Of a stretch of DNA of 64,000 bases, positions 16,718 through 26,039 are shown piece after piece. Source of the DNA: an uncultured Bacteroidales bacterium. GTDB lineage: Bacteria > Bacteroidota > Bacteroidia > Bacteroidales > UBA932. The DNA lies in assembly GCA_944326325.1 (NCBI GenBank), contig CALVDQ010000010.1, forward strand, positions 1 to 64,000, written 5' to 3'. How positions within the stretch are numbered: position 1 is the stretch's first letter; each line of letters starts with the position of its first letter. Under the pieces are notes generated by a model. The model was not told where the DNA came from. It searched no databases and worked only from the letters and a program-made list of their open reading frames with translations. The position numbers and the translations under genes are program-made.

Positions 16718-16738
16718 GGGTCACCTTCTCTATATTTG
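16708..16738 (+). promoter_or_regulatory. Promoter of the biotin operon
   Basis: TTG (16708-16710), 20-base spacer, TATATTTG (16731-16738). The bioA ATG begins only 8 bases after the box, so the transcript would have almost no leader. No palindrome that could be a BirA operator is evident next to it. Confidence 0.75.
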
Positions 16739-16745
16739 CCGGACT

Positions 16746-18020
16746 ATGGACATTGATTTTGCATTTGACAGAGACCATCTCTGGCATCCCTACACTTCCA
16801 CGACAGACCCTCTGCCTGTCTACGGCGTCTCGCACGCCGAGGGATGCGAACTCGTACTCGATGACGGGACCCGGCTGATAGACGGGATGTCATCCTGGTG
16901 GTGCGCGATACACGGCTACAACCATCCTGTACTGAACCGGGCGGCAGAGGCCCAGATCAAGGAAATGTCTCACGTGATGTTCGGCGGACTTACGCACAGA
17001 CCGGCGGTGGAGCTCGGGAAACTTCTGCTGGGGATAGCCCCGCCGTCGATGGACAAGATATTCTATGCCGACAGCGGTTCGGTTGCGGTAGAAGTGGCTA
17101 TGAAGATGGCCGTACAGTACAATTTTGCGGCAGGCAGGCCGGAAAAGAACAATTTCGTGACGATCAGGCGCGGCTACCACGGCGACACCTGGAACGCGAT
17201 GTCGGTATGTGACCCGGTCACGGGCATGCATTCGCTTTTCGGGAGTGCCCTTCCGTTGAGATATTTCGTTCCGTCGCCGTCTTCCCGTTTCGACGGCGAA
17301 TGGGACAGGAAAGATATCCTGCCGCTTATGGAGATTCTGGAAAAGCACCACGACAGGATTGCGGCACTGATACTGGAGCCCGTCGTACAGGGGGCCGGCG
17401 GAATGTGGTTCTACCATCCGGAATATCTCCGCGAAGCCGCCAGATTATGCCGCGAGCACGATATCCTGCTCATATTCGATGAAATAGCGACAGGATTCGG
17501 CAGGACAGGAAAACTGTTCGCATGGGAACATGCCGGAGTCGAGCCGGACATAATGTGCATCGGCAAGGCGCTGACCGGAGGCTACATGACCTTTTCAGCA
17601 GTACTGGCTTCCGCAAAGGTCGCCGACACGATATCCGGCAGCGAACCCCGTGCCTTCATGCACGGACCTACATTCATGGGCAATCCTCTGGCCTGCGCGG
17701 TGGCAAAGGCTTCGACCGGACTTCTGCTGGCTTCCGATTGGCAGAACCGGGTCCGCAGCATCTGCACACAACTGAAAGAGGAACTTTCCCCGGCCGCACA
17801 TCTCCCCCAGGTGGCAGACGTACGGGTATTGGGGACGATAGGCGTGGTCGAGGTACTCAAACCCGTAGATATGGCCCGCATTCAGAAACGTTTCGTCGAA
17901 GAGGGAGTGTGGGTAAGGCCTTTCGGAAGACTCATCTATGTGATGCCGCCATACATAATCACCCCGGAGCAGCTTTCCAGACTGACTCATGCCCTCGTTA
18001 AAATTACCGGAGAGTTATAA
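16746..18020 (+). CDS. bioA: Adenosylmethionine-8-amino-7-oxononanoate aminotransferase
   Basis: 424 residues, a class III PLP aminotransferase that converts KAPA to DAPA using S-adenosylmethionine as amino donor. The N-terminal HLWHPYTS and the [16 protein letters not shown] stretch are BioA hallmarks that set it apart from other class III enzymes. [18 protein letters not shown] contains the PLP-binding aspartate, and the Schiff-base lysine is in [13 protein letters not shown] near residue 276. The stop overlaps the bioF ATG (TAATG). The start at 16746 agrees with homologues and lies very close to the predicted transcription start. Confidence 0.96.
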   Translation: MDIDFAFDRDHLWHPYTSTTDPLPVYGVSHAEGCELVLDDGTRLIDGMSSWWCAIHGYNHPVLNRAAEAQIKEMSHVMFGGLTHRPAVELGKLLLGIAPPSMDKIFYADSGSVAVEVAMKMAVQYNFAAGRPEKNNFVTIRRGYHGDTWNAMSVCDPVTGMHSLFGSALPLRYFVPSPSSRFDGEWDRKDILPLMEILEKHHDRIAALILEPVVQGAGGMWFYHPEYLREAARLCREHDILLIFDEIATGFGRTGKLFAWEHAGVEPDIMCIGKALTGGYMTFSAVLASAKVADTISGSEPRAFMHGPTFMGNPLACAVAKASTGLLLASDWQNRVRSICTQLKEELSPAAHLPQVADVRVLGTIGVVEVLKPVDMARIQKRFVEEGVWVRPFGRLIYVMPPYIITPEQLSRLTHALVKITGEL

Positions 18021-19189
18021 TGGACAGGGACGCATATCTAAAGGAAGAACTCTGCAGGCTTGAATCCGAGGGGAACCTGCGGCATCTGACTCCGGCCGGA
18101 CACGAGGGCAGCCATGTCATTGCCGAAGGCAGAAAGATGCTCAACCTGTCATCCAACGACTATCTCGGCCTGGCAGCGGATGTATCCCTGAGACGGGAAT
18201 TCATGGAAAGGCTCGACCCCGGCGACTTTGTGATGAGCTCGTCCTCATCGCGTTCTCTTTCAGGAGAATTCCCGGTCTACGGGCAGGTAGAGGACAAGCT
18301 CTCGGAAATGTTCGGAAAGGAGGCGGCCCTGGTGTTCAACAGCGGCTACCACATGAACCTCGGCATCTTGCCGGCTGTCGCAGGAAAGGACACCCTGGTT
18401 GTCGCCGACAAGCTCGTTCATGCAAGCATGATCGACGGCATACGTCTTTCAGCAGCCGGAGCCATCCGTTTCCGGCACAACGACATGACTCAGCTCGGGA
18501 ATATCCTTGAAAAGGAACACGGAAGACACCGCCGTATAATCATAGCGGCCGAAAGTGTCTACAGCATGGACGGAGACCGGGCGGATCTCAGAATGCTGTG
18601 CGAATTCAAGAAACGGTATGACAACGTGTTCCTGTATGTAGACGAGGCCCACGCCTTCGGGGTATTCGGGGAAAACGGACTCGGCCTTGCGGAAGAACAG
18701 GGATGTATCCGGGACATTGACTATCTCTGCGGGACTTTCGGAAAAGCACTTGCTTCGATGGGAGGTTTCGTGGTATGCAGCAGGACAGTAAGGGAATACC
18801 TGATAAACAGGATGCGGCCATTCATCTTTTCCACGGCCCTGCCGCCAGTTAACTGGAGGTGGACAGAGTTCCTGCTTGGAAAACTGTCCGGGATGAAAGA
18901 CAGGAGGGAGCACCTTGCCATGCTTTCGGCCAGACTGCGCAGCGGACTGGAGGACCTGGGATTCGGCATGGTTTCGGACACTCAGATAGTCCCCCTGACT
19001 GCAGGCGAAAGCAAGGTGGCCGTACGGCTTGCCTCGGAACTGCAGGCTGCAGGCTTCTTCGTGCTGCCCGTACGTCCTCCGACCGTCCCGGAAGGATCGT
19101 CAAGACTGAGATTCTCGCTGACGGCAGGAATGACCGCAGCAGACATTGCCGCACTGACGGATGCGGTACGCAAGATAACTGCATTGTAA
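18020..19189 (+). CDS. bioF: 8-amino-7-oxononanoate synthase (KAPA synthase)
   Basis: 389 residues, an alpha-oxoamine synthase joining pimeloyl-ACP and alanine. Conserved blocks: SSNDYLGLA near residue 43, SSSSRSLSGEFPVYGQVEDKL, VDEAHAFGVFGENGLGL with the PLP aspartate near 205, and GTFGKALASMGGFV with the PLP lysine near 238. It is second in the bio operon by a one-base overlap. Related enzymes (Kbl, SPT) share the fold, but its neighbours make BioF the clear assignment. Confidence 0.95.
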   Translation: MDRDAYLKEELCRLESEGNLRHLTPAGHEGSHVIAEGRKMLNLSSNDYLGLAADVSLRREFMERLDPGDFVMSSSSSRSLSGEFPVYGQVEDKLSEMFGKEAALVFNSGYHMNLGILPAVAGKDTLVVADKLVHASMIDGIRLSAAGAIRFRHNDMTQLGNILEKEHGRHRRIIIAAESVYSMDGDRADLRMLCEFKKRYDNVFLYVDEAHAFGVFGENGLGLAEEQGCIRDIDYLCGTFGKALASMGGFVVCSRTVREYLINRMRPFIFSTALPPVNWRWTEFLLGKLSGMKDRREHLAMLSARLRSGLEDLGFGMVSDTQIVPLTAGESKVAVRLASELQAAGFFVLPVRPPTVPEGSSRLRFSLTAGMTAADIAALTDAVRKITAL

Positions 19190-19193
19190 GAGA

Positions 19194-19889
19194 ATGGAAC
19201 AGAAGTTTCTTATAAAAGACGGATACCCGCTTTTGACCCTGTTTTTCTCTGGCTGGGGCGGAGAAGAATGCCTTTTTGCCGGATACAGGCCTTCAGGATC
19301 TGATTTCCTGTTATGCTGTGATTACAGAAACCTGGATTTTGACCCTTCCCTGCTCGATGGTTACAGGGGAATCAAGGTCGTGGCCTGGTCGCTCGGAGTA
19401 TGGGTGGCGGGGCACGTGCTGCAAGGGAAAGAGGCAGGTTTTACGGAAATGATAGCAGTCAACGGGACTCCGGTCCCGGTAGATGACCGTTACGGCATCC
19501 CGGAACAGATATTCAAAGGCACACTTGAGCGTATGGACGATACCGTGCTGAAAAAGTTCAGACGCAGGATGTGCGGAACGCCCGAAGGCCTGCAGGCCTT
19601 CATGGCACACCATCCGTCCAGACAGGCCGAGGGCCTGAAAGACGAACTTGCCTGCCTTTACGAGGCTGTCAAATCGACTTCCGGCAGCGGGGCGGTTTCA
19701 GGCTGGACTTGCGCGCTTGTCGGGGCACGGGACAGTATTTTCCCTGCCGCCAGCCAGACAGCGGCATGGGACGGGAAGGTTCCGGTACACGTATTCGATG
19801 AAGAGCACTATTCTGAAAGGCTTTTCAGAATGGCCCTTGAAAGTCCTGCCGGGGCATGGTCTGAAAATACTGATTTTTCAGGAAAATGA
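19194..19889 (+). CDS. bioG: Pimeloyl-ACP methyl ester esterase, BioG type
   Basis: 231 residues of the DUF452/BioG alpha/beta-hydrolase family. The nucleophile is the serine in VVAWSLGVWVAG near residue 66. FSGWGGEE near residue 18 marks the N-terminal oxyanion region, and the His in FDEEHYSERLF near 205 is the likely catalytic base. BioG removes the methyl ester after BioC-primed chain extension. It sits between bioF and bioC and overlaps bioC by ATGA. In some Bacteroides BioG and BioC are reported as a fusion; here they are separate. Confidence 0.9.
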   Translation: MEQKFLIKDGYPLLTLFFSGWGGEECLFAGYRPSGSDFLLCCDYRNLDFDPSLLDGYRGIKVVAWSLGVWVAGHVLQGKEAGFTEMIAVNGTPVPVDDRYGIPEQIFKGTLERMDDTVLKKFRRRMCGTPEGLQAFMAHHPSRQAEGLKDELACLYEAVKSTSGSGAVSGWTCALVGARDSIFPAASQTAAWDGKVPVHVFDEEHYSERLFRMALESPAGAWSENTDFSGK

Positions 19890-20632
19890 CGGACAAGAAT
19901 CTTGTAAAGAAAAGGTTTGCCGGGGCCGGCGTGAGCTATGACAGCGACGCCGTCGTCCAGAAAGAGATCGCCGTGGAACTTGCATCCCTGATAAGGAATC
20001 TTGTTCCGTCCTCTTTCTGCAACCGGGTGCTCGAGATAGGATGCGGAACAGGAATGCTGACAAGGGAACTGGTCCGGTTCATTTCTCCGGAAGAATTGTA
20101 TCTCAATGACATATGTCCCGAATTCAGTTCCATGTTCACGGATCTTGGACCGGCGGCCTTCATTGCAGGAGATGCGGAGACTGTGGATTTTCCTTCAGGG
20201 CTTGGCCTTATCGCGTCAAGTTCGGTAATCCAATGGTTCTCGGATCCGGAAGGCTTCTTCAGGAAGTGCAGCTCCAGCCTTCAGAACGGAGGATATCTGG
20301 CTTTCAGTACGTTCGGCCCCGGAAACATGAAGGAAATAGCCGAGGTTACCGGTCATTCCCTGCACTACCGCTCCCTTGACGGGCTGGAATCGATGCTGGC
20401 TTCCCGTTACCGGACAATACACATGTCCGGCTTCTGCCGGCAACTGAATTTCGCTTCTCCGGTCGAAGTCCTCCGGCATCTTAAGCGTACAGGCGTCAAC
20501 GCCCTGAACCGGAAAGTCTGGACAAGGAAAGACCTGACTGATTTCTGCAATACCTATTCAGCCCTTTTCGGCACCGCCGATGGCTGCACGCTCACCTACA
20601 CTCCCGTGTTTGTAATCGCAAGGAAGATGTAG
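19886..20632 (+). CDS. bioC: Malonyl-ACP O-methyltransferase
   Basis: 248 residues. SAM-binding motif I is VLEIGCGTGMLTREL near residue 50, and motif post-I LYLNDI is near 76. SSSVIQWFSDPEGFF is a BioC-typical segment. The enzyme methylates malonyl-ACP so that fatty-acid synthesis enzymes accept it as a pimelate starter. Its start overlaps bioG and bioD follows 38 bases later. Confidence 0.93.
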   Translation: MTDKNLVKKRFAGAGVSYDSDAVVQKEIAVELASLIRNLVPSSFCNRVLEIGCGTGMLTRELVRFISPEELYLNDICPEFSSMFTDLGPAAFIAGDAETVDFPSGLGLIASSSVIQWFSDPEGFFRKCSSSLQNGGYLAFSTFGPGNMKEIAEVTGHSLHYRSLDGLESMLASRYRTIHMSGFCRQLNFASPVEVLRHLKRTGVNALNRKVWTRKDLTDFCNTYSALFGTADGCTLTYTPVFVIARKM

Positions 20633-20670
20633 GACAGATACCGGATCGGATTATAAAACTGTTTCAATTC

Positions 20671-21315
20671 ATGGAAAAGAACAACATATACTTTGTAAGC
20701 GGAATAGACACCAACATCGGCAAGAGTTACGCGACCGGCTTCCTGGCACGGCTGTGGAACGGGCGGGGGATAAATACCATCACGCAGAAACCTGTACAGA
20801 CCGGGAACGAAGGGATGTCGGAAGACATCACACTGCACCGGAAGATAATGGGATGCGGCATGCTGCCGGAAGATATGGAGGGACTGACGATGCCTGAAAT
20901 TTTCAGCTACCCGTGCTCGCCCCATCTTGCCGCTGAAATTGACGGCCGGCCGATAGATTTCGCCAGGATAGAAGCCGCGACCGAAGAACTGGCCAGACGC
21001 TATGATGCCGTCCTCGTCGAGGGGGCAGGCGGTCTTATGGTCCCGCTGACCAGGGAATATCTGACCATTGACTATGTGGCGGAACGCGGCTATCCCCTCA
21101 TTTTCGTCACGTCGGGACGTCTCGGGAGCATAAACCACCTGCTTCTCAGCCTCGAAGCAGTGAAGCTGAGGAATATCCCGCTGCACACCCTCGTTTACAA
21201 CACATATCCCGCCGATGATGACGAAATCATACGGCGGGACACGGAAAACTATGCCAGGGACTACATATCCGGAAATTTCCCCGAAGCGGAATTCATACTG
21301 ATGCCCTGTCTCTGA
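20671..21315 (+). CDS. bioD: Dethiobiotin synthetase
   Basis: 214 residues. The N-terminal P-loop GIDTNIGKSYATG departs slightly from the usual GTDTGVGKT but keeps GKS. KPVQTG near residue 40 binds DAPA, and VEGAGGLMVPL near residue 112 is the second family signature. It closes the ureido ring of dethiobiotin from DAPA, CO2 and ATP. Last gene of the operon. bioB, the remaining pathway enzyme, is not in the window. Confidence 0.95.
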   Translation: MEKNNIYFVSGIDTNIGKSYATGFLARLWNGRGINTITQKPVQTGNEGMSEDITLHRKIMGCGMLPEDMEGLTMPEIFSYPCSPHLAAEIDGRPIDFARIEAATEELARRYDAVLVEGAGGLMVPLTREYLTIDYVAERGYPLIFVTSGRLGSINHLLLSLEAVKLRNIPLHTLVYNTYPADDDEIIRRDTENYARDYISGNFPEAEFILMPCL

Positions 21316-21365
21316 AAACAGGCCCGGGTGAAGCCCTTCAGGTCAGATTCCGTCGGATCCGCACA

Positions 21366-22604
21366 TTAGTCCAGCTTATGGATAGCAAGACCGCTGCGGA
21401 GTTTCGGCTCGAACCATGTAGTCTTCGGAGGCATGATGTTGCCGGAATCGGCGATGTCGACTATCTGCTTCATCGAAACCGGGAAAAGGGCGAAAGCTAC
21501 GGCCATCTCCCCGCTGTCAACCCTTCTGGAAAGTTCCTCAAGCCCCCTGATGCCGCCGACGAAATCTATCCTTTTGTCTGTCCGCAGATCCTTTATGCCA
21601 AGGATCCTGTCGAGGACCAGATTTGAAAGGATAGTCACGTCCAGCACTCCTATAGGGTCGGAATCGTCATATCTTCCGTCCTTGGCGTCGAGCGAATACC
21701 ACTCCCCGGCGAGATACATGGAAAAATTATGCAAATGCTTGGGCCTGAAGGCCTCCGCACCCTTCTTCTCAACGGTGAAGTCCTTCTCCAGTGCCTTCAG
21801 GAACTCTTCCGGAGTGAGACCGGCCAGATCCTTGACCACACGGTTGTAGTCAATGACTGTAAGCTGGCTTTCAGGAAAGGCCACAGCAAGGAAGAAATTG
21901 TATTCCTCGTCTCCGGTATGGTCCGGATTACCGTTGCGTTTCTCCTCCCCGACCCGTGCTGCCGCAGCGGTCCTGTGGTGGCCGTCCGCCACATAGAAAG
22001 CCGGTATGTCCTTGAAAATCTCCGTAATGCGGGCAATATCCCTGTCATCGTCAATTACCCAGAAATGATGGCCGAAACCGTCCTCGGAGGTGAAGTCATA
22101 CTCCGGTGTCCCGGAAATATACCTGCCGACAATCCCGTCTATCCCGGCATTGTCCGGATACGAAAAGAAGACAGGTTCGATATTGGCATTCTGGTTGCGC
22201 ACATGGACCATACGGTCGTCTTCCTTGTCTTTCCTTGTAAGCTCATGCTTCTTGATCCTTCCGGAAGCGTAGTCATCGGTATGGGCGCAGAGGACCAGTC
22301 CGTACTGGGTCTTGCCGTCCATGGTCTGGGCATAGATGTAGTAGCAAGGCTTGCTGTCCTGGACAAGCCATCCCTTCTGCTGCCAGAGCCTGAAATTCTC
22401 CACTGCCTTAACGTAAGCCTCACGGCTGTGCTCGTCAACCATCGGATCGAAATCTATCTCCGGTCTCGTGATATGCAGCAGTGACTTTTCCGAAGCCTCG
22501 GCCCTGGCCTCCTCGGAATTCAGTACATCGTATGGACGGGCGGCGACCTCTTCGACTATCTCCTTAGGCGGACGTACAGCCGCGAATGGTTTTACCCTGA
22601 CCAT
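21366..22604 (-). CDS. DUF1015 family protein (SerC-SerA-associated)
   Basis: 412 residues, soluble. Typical features: VKPFAAVRPP at the N-terminus, AARPYDVLNSEEA near residue 22, and the family signature YVADGHHRTAAAARV near residue 200. DUF1015 is widespread but uncharacterised; the DGHHR motif invites comparison with ParB-like nucleotide-binding proteins. It follows serA by one base and so belongs to the serine biosynthesis transcript, a frequent arrangement in Bacteroidota. The frame extends to 22646 but would overlap serA; MVRVKPFAAV at 22604 is the start. Confidence 0.9.
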   Translation of the reverse strand: MVRVKPFAAVRPPKEIVEEVAARPYDVLNSEEARAEASEKSLLHITRPEIDFDPMVDEHSREAYVKAVENFRLWQQKGWLVQDSKPCYYIYAQTMDGKTQYGLVLCAHTDDYASGRIKKHELTRKDKEDDRMVHVRNQNANIEPVFFSYPDNAGIDGIVGRYISGTPEYDFTSEDGFGHHFWVIDDDRDIARITEIFKDIPAFYVADGHHRTAAAARVGEEKRNGNPDHTGDEEYNFFLAVAFPESQLTVIDYNRVVKDLAGLTPEEFLKALEKDFTVEKKGAEAFRPKHLHNFSMYLAGEWYSLDAKDGRYDDSDPIGVLDVTILSNLVLDRILGIKDLRTDKRIDFVGGIRGLEELSRRVDSGEMAVAFALFPVSMKQIVDIADSGNIMPPKTTWFEPKLRSGLAIHKLD

Positions 22605-22605
22605 A

Positions 22606-23529
22606 TCAGAAACCGTTGACCTGGAAGCGGGTGTTCCCGGTAGCAAAGAAATCCACTATCTGGGAGGCGGCCGCAAGGCCCGCGTTTATATTGGCTTCAG
22701 CTGTCTCGGCCCCCATCTTCTTTGGTGTAGCGAACACTCTCTTGCCGAATTTCTCGTTCAGTTCGGCCTGGTTGTCAGCGGCGATATCCGTAATGTACTT
22801 TATGTCAGGCCTGTCAGTCAGGGCCTTGTCCAGCTCAGCCTCGTTGATGATTTCCTTGCGGGCCGTATTCAGGAGGCAGCCGCCGGCAGGCATGAGAGTG
22901 ATAAGGTCATAGCCGACCGATTTCCTTGTCTGCGGAGTGGCAGGGATATGCAGGGAAATGAAGTTGCACTCCCTGTACATCTGCTCGACGGAAGCAGCCG
23001 GAACCACCCCGTCGGCCTCCATCGTACCGGCAGGCACATACGGATCGAAAGCCGTCACTTCCATCCCCATGCCGATAGCCTTCTTCGCCACGAGCCTGCC
23101 TACGTTGCCGTATGCCTGGATACCGAGCTTCTTACCCTGTATCTCGCTTCCCGTACCTGGAGTGAACTGGTTGCGGGACATGAAGACCATCATGGCTATG
23201 GCGAGCTCCGCAACCGCGTTGGCATTCTGTCCGGGAGTGTTCATCGCAACTATCTTCCTGGCATTGCAGGCTTCGAGATCGATATTGTCGTATCCGGCCC
23301 CGGCCCTGACCACGATCTTCAGGTTCGCAGCCGCCGCTATGACATCGGCGGTCACCTTGTCCGACCTTACTATGAGGGCGTCGGCATCAGCCACAGCCTC
23401 AATGAGTTTTTCAGGGGAAGCATATTTCTCGAGAAGCTTCACCTCATGTCCGGCGTTCCGGGCGATTTCCTTCATCCCGCTGACGGCAGCGGCCGCAAAC
23501 GGTTTTTCTGTCGCGATAAGTATTTTCAT
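22606..23529 (-). CDS. serA: D-3-phosphoglycerate dehydrogenase, short ACT-less lysine type
   Basis: 307 residues of the D-2-hydroxyacid dehydrogenase family, oxidising 3-phosphoglycerate with NAD in the first step of serine synthesis. The Rossmann motif reads IQAYGNVGRLVA near residue 135, and the substrate arginine is in LLNTARKEIINE near 220. Where most relatives have the catalytic histidine (TPHxGA), this protein has TPKKMGAET. That matches the type III enzymes of Entamoeba and Bacteroides, in which lysine is catalytic. There is no C-terminal ACT domain, so serine feedback through ACT is not expected. serC lies 7 bases upstream. Confidence 0.93.
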   Translation of the reverse strand: MKILIATEKPFAAAAVSGMKEIARNAGHEVKLLEKYASPEKLIEAVADADALIVRSDKVTADVIAAAANLKIVVRAGAGYDNIDLEACNARKIVAMNTPGQNANAVAELAIAMMVFMSRNQFTPGTGSEIQGKKLGIQAYGNVGRLVAKKAIGMGMEVTAFDPYVPAGTMEADGVVPAASVEQMYRECNFISLHIPATPQTRKSVGYDLITLMPAGGCLLNTARKEIINEAELDKALTDRPDIKYITDIAADNQAELNEKFGKRVFATPKKMGAETAEANINAGLAAASQIVDFFATGNTRFQVNGF

Positions 23530-23536
23530 GGCGAGA

Positions 23537-24610
23537 CTATTTTTTCATTGATTCGAATTCCTGCATGCATTTCACAAGAGCCTGGACACTTTCAAGAGGG
23601 CAGGCATTGTAGATGGATGCCCTAAAGCCGCCCACCGACCTGTGGCCCTTGATGCCCAGCATCCCCTGTCCCTTGGCGAACTCCAGGAATTCATCCTGCA
23701 GCGCCTCATAACCAGGGGCCATCACGAAACATACGTTCATGTCGGAACGGTCTTCCTTTGCAGCCGTTCCGGTGAAGAGCGGATTCCTGTCGATCTCGGC
23801 ATAAAGAAGGTCCGCCTTCTGCCTGTTTATCTTATAGACAGCCTCGACTCCGCCTATGCCCTTGAGCCAGTTCAGGGTCTCATACATTATATAGATGGCG
23901 TAGACAGGAGGGGTATTGAACATGGAGCCGCCGTCGATATAGGTCTGGTAATTGAGCATCGTAGGTATGTACCGGCTTACTTTCCCGAGAGCGTCTTTCC
24001 GGATTATGGCGAAAGCAACACCTGCAGGACCGACATTCTTCTGGGCTCCGCCGTAGATCAGCGCATATTTGCTGACATCGCGCGGCCGGCTCATGATATC
24101 GGACGACATATCCGCCACAAGCGGCACGGGGCTGTCGAAGTCCTCCTTTATCTGTGTACCGTATATGGTATTGTTCGAAGTGATATGGAAGTAGTCTATA
24201 TCCTCCGGTATCACGAAACCCTTGGGGATATAGTTGAAAGTGGTGTCTGCGGAGGAAGCCACCGCGTACGCCTCGCCGATACCCTTCGCTTCCTTCAGGG
24301 CCTTCTTTGCCCAGACACCGGTCTCGAGATATCCGGCCTTGTGCTCCAGGAAGTTCATTGCCACACACAGGAACTGGAGACTGGCGCCTCCGCCCATGAA
24401 CAGCACCTCGTGCGTATCAGGGATGTGTAAAAGTTCTTTCCATAGGGCGCGGCACTCGTCCATGACCTGGACCCATTCTTTCGATCTGTGCGAAATGCTT
24501 ATGACCGGTATTCCGGTACCTCTGAAATCTTTCAGCGCCTCTATAGCCTTTTCGACGGCCTGTTCCGGAAGGACACAAGGCCCCGCGTAGAAATTGTGAA
24601 CTTTTTTCAT
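23537..24610 (-). CDS. serC: Phosphoserine aminotransferase
   Basis: 357 residues, a class V PLP aminotransferase converting 3-phosphohydroxypyruvate to phosphoserine. The N-terminal [18 protein letters not shown], the phosphate-binding [10 protein letters not shown] near residue 70 and the PLP lysine in [14 protein letters not shown] near 192 are all present. The C-terminal [15 protein letters not shown] is the SerC signature. It is 29 bases from pyrI upstream and may be read through from the pyr genes. A near-consensus TAACTTTA box overlaps the pyrI stop and could provide a private promoter. Confidence 0.96.
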   Translation of the reverse strand: MKKVHNFYAGPCVLPEQAVEKAIEALKDFRGTGIPVISISHRSKEWVQVMDECRALWKELLHIPDTHEVLFMGGGASLQFLCVAMNFLEHKAGYLETGVWAKKALKEAKGIGEAYAVASSADTTFNYIPKGFVIPEDIDYFHITSNNTIYGTQIKEDFDSPVPLVADMSSDIMSRPRDVSKYALIYGGAQKNVGPAGVAFAIIRKDALGKVSRYIPTMLNYQTYIDGGSMFNTPPVYAIYIMYETLNWLKGIGGVEAVYKINRQKADLLYAEIDRNPLFTGTAAKEDRSDMNVCFVMAPGYEALQDEFLEFAKGQGMLGIKGHRSVGGFRASIYNACPLESVQALVKCMQEFESMKK

Positions 24611-24639
24611 GACCTGATTTTTTAAAATGAAAGCTAAAG

Positions 24640-25098
24640 TTAATAAATTTTCTTTATGTCAGAACGCTTTTCGCAATAATGGCACAGGAGGGATATCTCG
24701 TTGTTCTCTTCAATGACCGTGAAACGGGTCCTGACCGGCTGATGGTTGGTGATGCATTTCGGGTTCATGCACTTGGCTATCCCTTCTATTTCCTCCGGCA
24801 TCACGAGCTTTTTCTTTTTGACTACCTGGAAATTCTTGATAATGTTCACAGTAGCGTGCGGCGCAATCAGAGCGAGCCGGTTCAGTTCATCGTCCTCGAA
24901 GAAGCGGTCGGCAATCTTTATTATGCCTTTTTTTCCGTAGAGTTTGCTGTTGAGGTTGATACCGATGGTTATCTGGTTGCATATCCCCCTGAGGTTCAAT
25001 ATGTCAAGAGCCTTGTAGACATTCTCGGCAGGAATATGGTCGAGTACGGTCCCGTTTTCAAGTGCACTGACTTTCAGTTCCTTATTTATACTTTCCAT
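24640..25098 (-). CDS. pyrI: Aspartate carbamoyltransferase regulatory subunit
   Basis: 152 residues. The N-terminal allosteric nucleotide-binding domain (about 1-100) is followed by the zinc domain with four cysteines: CMNPKC near residue 108 and CHYC near 138. It binds CTP and ATP and ties PyrB trimers into the regulated ATCase holoenzyme. Its start lies 15 bases after the pyrB stop. Confidence 0.96.
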   Translation of the reverse strand: MESINKELKVSALENGTVLDHIPAENVYKALDILNLRGICNQITIGINLNSKLYGKKGIIKIADRFFEDDELNRLALIAPHATVNIIKNFQVVKKKKLVMPEEIEGIAKCMNPKCITNHQPVRTRFTVIEENNEISLLCHYCEKRSDIKKIY

Positions 25099-25113
25099 GA
25101 TTTCCGGTGATTT

Positions 25114-26019
25114 TTACCTGTATCCTAACAAATATGATATTATTGCCATCCTCACATAGAGACCGTTCTCGGCCTGCTTGAAATAATATGCATAAGGAGT
25201 GTCATCCACATCCTGGTCTATCTCGCAAACCCTCGGCAGAGGATGCAGGATCTTCATGTTCGGCCTTACGTTCTTCAGCATGGAAGCCTCCAGACGGTAG
25301 ACACCTTTCACCTTCTCGTATTCCATCGGATCGGTAAAGCGCTCCTGCTGCACACGGGTCATATAAAGGATGTCGCAGTCATCCAGATGTTCCTCAAGGG
25401 AGGCGGTCTCGGAGTACCTTATCCCTTTCTTCCTGAGGAAATCCTTGTACTCCACAGGCATCTTAAGGGAATCCGGGGATGTAAAGACAAACTCAGGGTT
25501 GAAATGGGACATGGCCTGGAGCAGAGAATGGGTCGTCCTGCCGTATTTCAGGTCACCTACCATATTAATGGACAGGCCTTCGAGCCTCCCCTGGGTCTGC
25601 ATGATCGAATAGAGGTCAAGAAGCGTCTGGGAAGGATGCTGGTTCGCCCCGTCGCCTGCGTTGACAACAGGCACAGATGATATTTCCGAGGCATAGCGGG
25701 AACTTCCCTCGAGAGGGTGGCGCATTATTATCATGTCCACATAGTTCGAAACCATCTTTATGGTATCTTTCAGCGTTTCGCCCTTGCTGACACTGGTATT
25801 CGAGGCGTCGGAAAATCCTATTACCTTGGCCCCGAGCCTGTTCACCGCGGTCTCGAAACTCAGCCTCGTCCTTGTCGACGGCTCGAAGAAGATGCAGGCG
25901 ATGACCTTGCCCTCAAGTATGTTCTGCGTCCGGTTCTTCTCGAATTCCCTGGCCGTTTCCAGTATGTGCAGGATCTCATCCTTGGTGAAATCCTGGATTG
26001 AAATCAGACTTTTGTTCAT
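25114..26019 (-). CDS. pyrB: Aspartate carbamoyltransferase catalytic subunit
   Basis: 301 residues. The carbamoyl-phosphate motif [13 protein letters not shown] is near residue 46, the [11 protein letters not shown] aspartate-domain motif is near 133, and the C-terminal loop [14 protein letters not shown] is near 262. It forms carbamoyl-aspartate, the committed step of pyrimidine synthesis. It begins 20 bases after yigZ on the same strand, with no promoter box between, so it is probably co-transcribed with it. Confidence 0.97.
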   Translation of the reverse strand: MNKSLISIQDFTKDEILHILETAREFEKNRTQNILEGKVIACIFFEPSTRTRLSFETAVNRLGAKVIGFSDASNTSVSKGETLKDTIKMVSNYVDMIIMRHPLEGSSRYASEISSVPVVNAGDGANQHPSQTLLDLYSIMQTQGRLEGLSINMVGDLKYGRTTHSLLQAMSHFNPEFVFTSPDSLKMPVEYKDFLRKKGIRYSETASLEEHLDDCDILYMTRVQQERFTDPMEYEKVKGVYRLEASMLKNVRPNMKILHPLPRVCEIDQDVDDTPYAYYFKQAENGLYVRMAIISYLLGYR

Positions 26020-26039
26020 CTATCCTATATATTATCTTT

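Noticed and set aside
22468..23625. 385-codon plus-strand frame opposite serA
   Set aside because: Mirror of serA and DUF1015; no domain, no promoter, no start context.
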